A program made the position numbers and the translations under genes. The notes beneath the pieces were generated by a model, which made no database searches, was not told the origin of the DNA, and saw nothing but the letters and a program-made list of their open reading frames with translations. From Profundicola sp051011115 (GTDB lineage Bacteria > Bacteroidota > Bacteroidia > Flavobacteriales > Weeksellaceae), in assembly GCA_051011115.1 (NCBI GenBank), contig JBPCUN010000148.1, forward strand, positions 1 to 20,238: a stretch of DNA of 20,238 bases, in the 5' to 3' direction. Numbering within the stretch: position 1 is the first letter of the stretch; each line of letters opens with the position of its first letter. This document shows, in pieces, positions 1 to 5,794 of this stretch.

Positions 1-162
1 CAGTCATGGCTAGGCTAAAAAGCCACTTCCTATGCAGAATTAAAATAATTGATCAGTAGTCTCTAATTTTAATTGAAAAATACAATATTAAGTTTTAATT
101 ATTTCTTAATATTTAATTCATAAATAACTGTTTATCTTTTAATTTTAAATAACTAAAACATC
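1..162. other. AT-rich leader before the SUFU gene; no gene seen
   Basis: This stretch holds no convincing coding frame. A small stem-loop possibility (GGCT at 13-16 pairing with AGCC at 21-24) has no T tract after it, so it is not called a terminator. The part from about 65 to 160 is almost pure A/T. The nearest match to a flavobacterial -7 element is TATCTTTT at 133-140, one base off the TAnnTTTG consensus and 22 nt before the start codon, so it may be the promoter of the downstream gene. The end of the preceding gene must lie to the left of the window. Confidence 0.5.
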
Positions 163-822
163 ATGAACCTAGAAGAATACAGAAAAAAGTATAAAATAAA
201 AGGGGAAGAAAAACCTGTTGGGTGGCTTTGTATAGATGAGGCAACGGAAAAGTTATATCCAAAACAAGAGCCTAAACATTATGCTACAATATTAAAATAT
301 AGTCTTGGTGGAGAAGACCCTTTGGATGGAGTTAGCATGTATAAAAGTGAGACACAACAATCTCATAATCACTTTGTATCTTATGGTATGTCCAATTTAT
401 ATTATGATGAGGAAAGTCTTGGAACAGAATATAGCAAATGGGGTTTCGAGTTTACTTTTCGACTTGCACCGTTTGAGGAAGATAAAGGCGAACCGAAATG
501 GGTGGTGTCCTTGATGCAGAATTTAGCCAGATATGTATTTGAATCTGGAAATTGGTTTGAGGAATATCATTTTATTCCAGCGAATGGTCCTATTCGTTTA
601 GAGACAGAAACAGAGATTACGGCACTTGCTTTTATTCAAGATCCAGAATTAAAAAAAATTGATACACCACATGGGGAAGTTCAGTTTCTGCAAATAGTAG
701 GTATTACCTCTTCGGAATATGAGAAATTAAAACTAAATCCAACTAAAGAAGAAGCCAAAAAATTATTGGATAAGCTGCAAAAAGACAATCCTCTTTTGAT
801 TACAGATTTAAATAGAAAGTAG
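163..822 (+). CDS. Suppressor of fused (SUFU) domain protein, putative immunity protein
   Basis: This 219-residue soluble protein has no signal peptide or membrane segment. Its central part (about residues 70-145) reads like the SUFU domain (Pfam PF05076): an HFVSYGMSNLYYDE-type stretch, then SKWGFEFTFRL, a WVVSLMQNLARYVFESG helix and a late ITSSEYEKLK segment. In bacteria this fold is known mainly from polymorphic-toxin loci, where it serves as an immunity protein that binds and neutralises a cognate toxin; some copies stand alone. The toxin, if any, would be to the left and is not visible. The gene is followed by the NO-response operon, which is unrelated in function. The start ATG at 163 is the first in frame after an AT-rich leader. 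Family assignment is confident; the immunity role is inference. Confidence 0.85.
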   Translation: MNLEEYRKKYKIKGEEKPVGWLCIDEATEKLYPKQEPKHYATILKYSLGGEDPLDGVSMYKSETQQSHNHFVSYGMSNLYYDEESLGTEYSKWGFEFTFRLAPFEEDKGEPKWVVSLMQNLARYVFESGNWFEEYHFIPANGPIRLETETEITALAFIQDPELKKIDTPHGEVQFLQIVGITSSEYEKLKLNPTKEEAKKLLDKLQKDNPLLITDLNRK

Positions 823-876
823 AAGTTATTCTTTCTTCTTGTAGTCAAAATAGAACAGTTGACAAATCTCATGTTC

Positions 877-904
877 TTAACTCGGATAACTTTGTCCGAG
901 TTAA
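877..904. promoter_or_regulatory. Perfect 10-bp-arm palindrome, probable Rrf2/NsrR-like operator
   Basis: TTAACTCGGA (877-886) and TCCGAGTTAA (895-904) are exact reverse complements around an 8-nt centre, TAACTTTG. The centre is itself a match to the flavobacterial -7 element TAnnTTTG. The site ends 39 bp before the start of an Rrf2-family regulator. A 28-bp dyad upstream of such a gene is what an autoregulated dimeric repressor would bind. It could also fold in RNA as a weak terminator for the preceding gene, but no T tract follows. Confidence 0.65.
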
Positions 905-916
905 AATGATTTTGTT

Positions 917-924
917 TAACTTTG
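917..924 (+). promoter_or_regulatory. -7 promoter element of the Rrf2-ric operon
   Basis: TAACTTTG matches the Bacteroidota -7 consensus TAnnTTTG and is followed by C, as often seen in flavobacteria. It lies 19 nt before the ATG at 944. The TTTG at 891-894, inside the palindrome, could act as the -33 box at a 22-nt spacing, so a repressor on the palindrome would block it. Confidence 0.55.
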
Positions 925-943
925 CTTTCAAATTAATAGATAA

Positions 944-1384
944 ATGTTTTCTAAATCTTGTGAATATGGTATCAAAGCGATGGTTTTCATTGCCCAACAA
1001 TCTCTTAAAAAGAATAGGGTACGTGTGGGAGATGTGGCCACAGAAATCAATTCACCCATAGCCTTTACAGCCAAGGTGCTGCAGACTTTATCTAAGCATC
1101 AAATTATAAATTCTGTAATGGGTGTTCATGGAGGCTATGAAATTTCATCCTCGCAAATGGAAAAGATTACCCTATTAGATATTGTGAAAATATTAGATGG
1201 AGATGGGGTATATAGTGCTTGTGGATTAGGTTTATCCCAATGCGATGATAGCAGGCCATGTCCCATTCATGAGGAATATAAAAAGATTAGAACAGATTTA
1301 GAATTAATGCTAAATAAAACAACGCTTTTGAGCCTGGCCCATAACTTAGAAAAAGGCTTGGTACAATTAAAAACAGATATTTAA
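944..1384 (+). CDS. Rrf2 family transcriptional regulator, NsrR-like (NO/Fe-S sensor)
   Basis: This 146-residue protein has the Rrf2 layout. An N-terminal winged helix-turn-helix (residues 1-65, CEYGIKAMVFIAQ at the start and GVHGGYEIS at the wing) is followed by a long dimerisation helix. Three cysteines, C93, C100 and C106, sit in the loop where IscR and NsrR bind their iron-sulfur cluster. Their spacing (six then five residues between) is close to that of E. coli NsrR. Family knowledge says such regulators hold a cluster that NO destroys, releasing repression. The next gene, 24 bp downstream, is the Fe-S repair protein Ric, a classic NsrR target, which favours an NO sensor over IscR. The perfect palindrome at 877-904 is the likely operator. 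The exact sub-family is inference. Confidence 0.85.
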   Translation: MFSKSCEYGIKAMVFIAQQSLKKNRVRVGDVATEINSPIAFTAKVLQTLSKHQIINSVMGVHGGYEISSSQMEKITLLDIVKILDGDGVYSACGLGLSQCDDSRPCPIHEEYKKIRTDLELMLNKTTLLSLAHNLEKGLVQLKTDI

Positions 1385-1408
1385 CAAACTTTAAAATTAA
1401 TCAAGAAA

Positions 1409-2137
1409 ATGGAACTAACAGCGCAAAGTAATATCGGGAAATTGGTTGCAGATAATTATAAGACTGCTTCTGTGTTCAAGAAACATGGGATAGATTTCTG
1501 CTGCCAAGGGAATAGATCTATAGAAGATGCGTGCACGAGAAAGAAAATAGATAGTGAGAAAGTGCTTAGAGAGTTGAGCGAGGTTTACAATAGTTCTAAT
1601 GATGAAAATATTGATTTTAAATCTTGGCCTTTGGATTTATTAGCAGATTATATAGAAAAGAAACATCATAGATATGTGGAAGAGAAATCACAAGAGATCA
1701 TTCCGTTCTTATATAAGGTGAGTCAAGTTCACGGTGAGAGACATCCAGAGTTATTAGAAATTTATCAACATTTTATGGCGAGTACGCAAGACCTTGCAGC
1801 ACATTTAAAAAAAGAAGAATTAATTCTATTCCCTTATGTGCGCAAGGTTGTAAAAGCACAACAAGGAACGACTACATTAGAACAACCTCACTTCGGGAAA
1901 GCAGAAAACCCGATAGAGGTAATGATGGGTGAGCATGACGTAGAAGGGGAACGTTTCAGAAAAATTGCGGCATTAAGTGATAATTATACGCCACCGGCAG
2001 ATGCATGTAGCACATATAAAGTGACTTTTGCTATGCTCAAGGAATTTGAGGATGATCTGCACCATCACATTCACTTAGAAAATAATATTCTGTTCCCTAG
2101 AACAATTGCGTTGGAGGAGCAGTTAAGAATGAATTAA
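1409..2137 (+). CDS. ric: Iron-sulfur cluster repair di-iron protein Ric (YtfE/ScdA/DnrN family)
   Basis: This 242-residue cytosolic protein restores Fe-S clusters damaged by nitric oxide or oxidants. Residues 8-45 are the ScdA N-terminal domain with its HGIDFCCQG signature, cysteines C31/C32 and C42. The rest is a hemerythrin-like four-helix domain. Candidate di-iron ligands, by alignment in my head with E. coli YtfE, are H86 or H87, H108, H132, E136, H176, H220 and E224. Length is slightly above the usual 220-225 residues, the extra being around residues 150-170. It is transcribed with the Rrf2 regulator just upstream (24-bp gap) and ends at a strong terminator, so the two form a bicistronic NO-stress operon, probably derepressed when the regulator loses its cluster. 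Confidence 0.93.
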   Translation: MELTAQSNIGKLVADNYKTASVFKKHGIDFCCQGNRSIEDACTRKKIDSEKVLRELSEVYNSSNDENIDFKSWPLDLLADYIEKKHHRYVEEKSQEIIPFLYKVSQVHGERHPELLEIYQHFMASTQDLAAHLKKEELILFPYVRKVVKAQQGTTTLEQPHFGKAENPIEVMMGEHDVEGERFRKIAALSDNYTPPADACSTYKVTFAMLKEFEDDLHHHIHLENNILFPRTIALEEQLRMN

Positions 2138-2171
2138 TCATGTATTAAGGGTAACACTTATGTGTTTTATC

Positions 2172-2206
2172 AAAGGGCTAGAATAATATTTCTCTAGCCC
2201 TTTTTT
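2172..2206 (+). terminator. Intrinsic terminator of the Rrf2-ric operon
   Basis: An 11-bp perfect stem (AAAGGGCTAGA at 2172-2182 with TCTAGCCCTTT at 2193-2203) closes a 10-nt AT-rich loop. The stem runs into a T tract through 2206. It begins 34 bp after the ric stop codon. Confidence 0.9.
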
Positions 2207-2229
2207 ATGCTATAATTTTAGGCGTTTTA

Positions 2230-2254
2230 GGGTATTACATTAGAAAAAATACCC
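2230..2254. repeat. Inverted repeat upstream of the EamA gene
   Basis: GGGTATT (2230-2236) and AATACCC (2248-2254) form a 7-bp perfect dyad with an 11-nt spacer. It ends one base before the -7 element at 2256, covering the region where the -33 box would be, so an operator is possible. No regulator can be named. Confidence 0.4.
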
Positions 2255-2255
2255 A

Positions 2256-2263
2256 TAATTTTG
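2256..2263 (+). promoter_or_regulatory. -7 promoter element of the EamA gene
   Basis: TAATTTTG matches TAnnTTTG and lies 21 nt before the ATG at 2285. No clear TTG box is seen at the usual distance upstream. Confidence 0.5.
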
Positions 2264-2284
2264 TAGTTGTTTTAATCCATCAAC

Positions 2285-3181
2285 ATGTGGCAAAAAAATA
2301 AAGCAAGAATAGCCTTAGGAATGGGGATATTTCTAATATCTATTTATCCTGTTTTGGTTAAAGCACTTGGTGATTTATCAGTGGTTTCTGCATTCTACAG
2401 AATGTTTATTTCTGCTGTTTGTTTATTGCCTGTCTTATTCTGGAAAAACATGGCTTTGCCAAAGGGCAAACTATTGTTAGGTAGTATATTTTGTGGATTG
2501 TTATTTGGGTTAGATGTGTATTGCTGGAACTTAGCGATAGAGGCCTCATCTGCCACACAAGGTACTTTGCTCACTAATTTAGCACCTGTTTTTGTGGGGA
2601 TTTTTACTTTTCTCTTTTTACCCAATAAACCAAAACGTAATTTCTGGATTGGTTCAGCCGTGGCTGTTTTAGGAATGGTTACATTTATTGGCTGGGAGGT
2701 TTTTGCAGATTTATCGTTTGATAGAGGGTTTATTTTGGGAATTTCATCTGCTATTCTATACGCCGTATATATTTTAACTTCTAAGGTTATTCTAGAAGAA
2801 GTAGCCGTATTTCCTTATATGTTGATTAATACCGCTACAGCCAGTATAATCTTAGGATCAGTCAATTATATTCATAACGAACCTTTCACAGGATTTAGTT
2901 CAAATGAATGGTTTATTCTAATTATTGGAGGGGTGTTTTGTCAATTATTTGCATGGTTGCTAATTAGTTATGCGACCAAGTACATGCGCGCTACGAGGGT
3001 TTCTTTAAGTTTGTTAAGCCAAACAGTATTTGCAAGCTTATTAGCAAGTTTGATATTGAGAGAATATATAAGTTTACAAGCTTTTATTGGTGGTATGATC
3101 ATTTTAGTAGGTGTTGCACTCACTTTTATTGAAAAGCCATTTAAGCTTGGTTTAAAACAAGATTTCAAAAAAATTAAATGA
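2285..3181 (+). CDS. DMT superfamily transporter, EamA family
   Basis: This 298-residue inner-membrane protein has about ten hydrophobic helices arranged as two EamA repeats (roughly residues 8-135 and 148-283). This is the standard length and design of drug/metabolite transporters of the 10-TMS type. The first repeat carries a conserved LAIEASSATQGTLLTNLAPVF stretch, and the second a SLLSQTVFASLLA stretch followed by a GGMIILVGV helix; both are typical of the family. Members export amino acids, metabolites or drugs, but the substrate cannot be read from sequence. A separate promoter at 2256 and the terminator before it indicate independent transcription. The following FUSC gene has its own -7 element, so the two may be read separately. 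Confidence 0.9.
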   Translation: MWQKNKARIALGMGIFLISIYPVLVKALGDLSVVSAFYRMFISAVCLLPVLFWKNMALPKGKLLLGSIFCGLLFGLDVYCWNLAIEASSATQGTLLTNLAPVFVGIFTFLFLPNKPKRNFWIGSAVAVLGMVTFIGWEVFADLSFDRGFILGISSAILYAVYILTSKVILEEVAVFPYMLINTATASIILGSVNYIHNEPFTGFSSNEWFILIIGGVFCQLFAWLLISYATKYMRATRVSLSLLSQTVFASLLASLILREYISLQAFIGGMIILVGVALTFIEKPFKLGLKQDFKKIK

Positions 3182-3212
3182 TTTAAAAAGTAGATTACTT
3201 TGAATAAGCTCT

Positions 3213-3220
3213 TAACTTTG
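3213..3220 (+). promoter_or_regulatory. -7 promoter element of the FUSC gene
   Basis: TAACTTTG followed by C is an exact TAnnTTTG match, 26 nt before the GTG start at 3247. A convincing -33 TTG at the right spacing is not visible. Confidence 0.55.
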
Positions 3221-3246
3221 CAGCGTCATTTAATTTATAAAAAACA

Positions 3247-5319
3247 GTGAAGAATTACGCCAAGAGCCTTCATAAATTCTGGATTAATCATTTTTTAACG
3301 CGGCCTAGTAACTTAAAGGCTCTACGCATTACCGTCAGTGCAGTTTTTAGTTTGTTCCTATTTTATTTATTTGGTTATCCAAAATGGGGTTTACTTGTAG
3401 GTTTAGGGATTGTAGCGACAGCCCTTACAGAAAATGATATTCATATAAAACCAGCAATTAAATCTACACTTATTATTACGGTTTTATTTTTTATTTTTTC
3501 TTCTTTGACAAAAATTTTAATGCCTTATCCTTGGGCTTTCGGATCATTTTTAGTGATTGCTACATTACTTCTTACGATAGTGGGTAGCTATAAATCATCT
3601 TATGCTAGTCTAGGATTTGGTTCTGTATTAATTATCATCTACACCATGATTATTGATGCCCCAGAGGCTGGGGCATGGTATCTGACACCGCTTTTATTTT
3701 GCGCTGGTGTATTGATTTATATGTCTTCCACTATTATTTTAGTTTATACCAATCCTTTTCAGGCTTTGAAGAATGAAGTGGCAATGGGTTATAACATGCT
3801 CGGGAAATATATGAAAACCAAAGCAAAGTTCTTTCCAAGTACGGCAGAGGAGCAAGAGGAAATACGAAATGAACTAGCATTAATTAATATAGAATTGTTC
3901 TCGCAAACGGAGAAGATTAAAGCCCTATTACAGCAATATAATCAGGTCATCTCATCTCATGAACAAAAAAAATTACAACGATATATTTTTGAATGGAATC
4001 GGTTGCAAAATATGCATGAGCGAGCGGTTTCCAGTCATGAGCCTTATGATTTAATCAGTAAAAAAGCAGAGAATGCTATGCTTGTTAAAGGTTTTGGTAA
4101 GCTTTTATTTGAAATTGGGGATGCTACCAACCATTATGCAGCGAGTGTATTAAAGAACACCCAATATAAAACCCCTTCAGATTTAACATGGACTAAAAAT
4201 GCATTGAGGATTTTGGTCGAAAAGGATGGTTATACGGAGCAGGGAAGCATTTCTTATTTGTTTAATAATATCAGTTCTATAGAAGAAAGCTTGTCCCAAA
4301 ATAAATATCCTGAACAAAAATTAATAAGTGTAAAGCAGGAGGTTGGTAAGTGGAAAGATATACTTGCAGTAAAGAATGCCAGATTTAGACATGCAGTGCG
4401 CTTAAGCCTCTGTTTTCTTGCGGGATATATCATTATGGTTACTTTTGATTTACCTCTGGGAGCTTGGATTTTGTTGACCTCTTTAATTGTTTGTCAACAA
4501 ACATATAACGCTACCAGACAAAGATTTTTTAGAAGAATTATTGGTACGCTACTAGGAGTTTTAATAGGAATCATACTCGCGATTTTAGTTCCAACCCCTT
4601 TAGGGCAATTGGTAATTCTAATCATCAGTATGTATTTATTTTTTAAATTTTTAAACACCAATTATATTCTTGCAGCTATCTTTATTACCGTGTATGTTTT
4701 AGAGGTTTATAATTTGCAAAATGGATCTGGAATTGCTGTTATGACACCTCGGATTATTGATACTTTAATCGGATCTATTTTAGCATATTTATCTATCATG
4801 TTTATTTGGCCAGAGTGGCAATACAAGCATTTAAAGCCTTTGTTGATTAAAGCTATTGATCGCAATGTGAGATACCTAGAAGCTGTGATGAACAAAGAGA
4901 TTCCTGATGAGGCCTACTTACATCATCAACGCAGTGCACACCGTGCAGATAACGCTTTGACACAAGTATGGAAAAGTATGCGCATTGAGCCTAAATCTAA
5001 ACGTAAGCTTCTTACTTCTGCTAGGAACTTTACTTATTTAAATCATACACTCTTGAGCTACATTTCTGCATTTGGGGTGCATCGACAAAACTTAGATTTT
5101 AAAGATATAGACTTTGCATATTTGCGAGATATTCTCTTCACTCTTGATGAGGTGAAGCAATATATTTTAGGGAATCAATCATTAGAATGTCCTGCTCTAG
5201 AAGAAATTTTAAGTGATGCACAACAGGCAGAGGAAACTAAAGGCAATGAATTATTCCTTAAAAATATTTTAAATGTTTCTAATGAAATGAAAGATGCTGC
5301 TTTAGAAATTAAATTTTAG
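3247..5319 (+). CDS. FUSC family inner-membrane protein (YccS/YhfK-like)
   Basis: This 690-residue protein has the duplicated FUSC layout. An N-terminal hydrophobic block (about residues 25-165, five to six helices) is followed by a hydrophilic alpha-helical cytoplasmic region (about 170-375). A second hydrophobic block follows (about 380-526), then a C-terminal cytoplasmic helical domain. Relatives include E. coli YccS/YhfK and AaeB-type efflux components, thought to move aromatic acids or other small molecules; the substrate here is unknown. The start is GTG: an in-frame TAA lies at 3238-3240 and the next internal Met is near residue 91, past the first helices, so GTG at 3247 is effectively forced. 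It converges on the minus-strand gene at 5327 with only 7 bp between stop codons. Confidence 0.88.
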   Translation: MKNYAKSLHKFWINHFLTRPSNLKALRITVSAVFSLFLFYLFGYPKWGLLVGLGIVATALTENDIHIKPAIKSTLIITVLFFIFSSLTKILMPYPWAFGSFLVIATLLLTIVGSYKSSYASLGFGSVLIIIYTMIIDAPEAGAWYLTPLLFCAGVLIYMSSTIILVYTNPFQALKNEVAMGYNMLGKYMKTKAKFFPSTAEEQEEIRNELALINIELFSQTEKIKALLQQYNQVISSHEQKKLQRYIFEWNRLQNMHERAVSSHEPYDLISKKAENAMLVKGFGKLLFEIGDATNHYAASVLKNTQYKTPSDLTWTKNALRILVEKDGYTEQGSISYLFNNISSIEESLSQNKYPEQKLISVKQEVGKWKDILAVKNARFRHAVRLSLCFLAGYIIMVTFDLPLGAWILLTSLIVCQQTYNATRQRFFRRIIGTLLGVLIGIILAILVPTPLGQLVILIISMYLFFKFLNTNYILAAIFITVYVLEVYNLQNGSGIAVMTPRIIDTLIGSILAYLSIMFIWPEWQYKHLKPLLIKAIDRNVRYLEAVMNKEIPDEAYLHHQRSAHRADNALTQVWKSMRIEPKSKRKLLTSARNFTYLNHTLLSYISAFGVHRQNLDFKDIDFAYLRDILFTLDEVKQYILGNQSLECPALEEILSDAQQAEETKGNELFLKNILNVSNEMKDAALEIKF

Positions 5320-5326
5320 GATTTAA

Positions 5327-5776
5327 TTATATCACTTCTGTGATCTCAAAGGTGTTTTTTCTAAAAGAAATACAATCTCCAACAACCTTGTGCATCATCA
5401 TCTGACCAATAGGAGATTGTGGTGAAATAGAAATAAAGGATTCATCGTTTATTTTTAGAATTCCTGCGCTAATCATTATAAAGTAAGCGTGTTGTGTTGT
5501 CTTTACAATACTCCCAAATCTTACTTGGGTATGAACAGCATTTGGATTGAAATTCTCTAGTAATTTCTTTTCGTGTTCTATGGTCGCTAGTTGAAAACCA
5601 AGTTTTTCTCTTTCAAATTGTAGCATCGCACGACCTGTTTCATGCTTATCTCCTGCAGAGCTTTTTGTTTCACTCCCAAGGTCATTTTTTATAGATTCAA
5701 TACGGCTGGCGCATACTTTTAGACGTTGGTTTATGCTCTCAAGACAGCATAGATATAGTTCTTTTTTTAAATTCAT
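5327..5776 (-). CDS. GreA/GreB-like protein (often mislabelled 3-oxoacyl-ACP synthase)
   Basis: This 149-residue cytosolic protein has an N-terminal helical hairpin (about residues 1-75) whose turn carries acidic residues, D32, E36, D43 and E46. It is followed by a small beta-rich domain (about 85-149) resembling the Gre C-terminal FKBP-like domain, with SPIGQ (121-125) and VVGDCISF (131-138) at the places where GreA has SPLG and VGD. Gre factors bind the RNA polymerase secondary channel and stimulate cleavage of backtracked RNA; whether this shortened form does so is unproven. In flavobacterial genomes the family is commonly annotated as 3-oxoacyl-ACP synthase, but it has no thiolase-fold motifs. 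It lies 18 bp after the stop of the TPR/HTH regulator and is probably co-transcribed with it. The 3' end contains a small hairpin (5331-5344). Confidence 0.72.
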   Translation of the reverse strand: MNLKKELYLCCLESINQRLKVCASRIESIKNDLGSETKSSAGDKHETGRAMLQFEREKLGFQLATIEHEKKLLENFNPNAVHTQVRFGSIVKTTQHAYFIMISAGILKINDESFISISPQSPIGQMMMHKVVGDCISFRKNTFEITEVI

Positions 5777-5794
5777 GATGGAGAGTGAAAAGTT

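Noticed and set aside
13..24. GGCT-AAAA-AGCC hairpin near the left edge as terminator of a preceding gene.
   Set aside because: The four-pair stem has no T tract, and alternative pairings compete.
814..840. Hairpin AGAAAG (814-819) with CTTTCT (831-836) after the SUFU gene, as a terminator.
   Set aside because: The stem is six mostly A:T pairs, begins before the stop codon and lacks a clean T tract.
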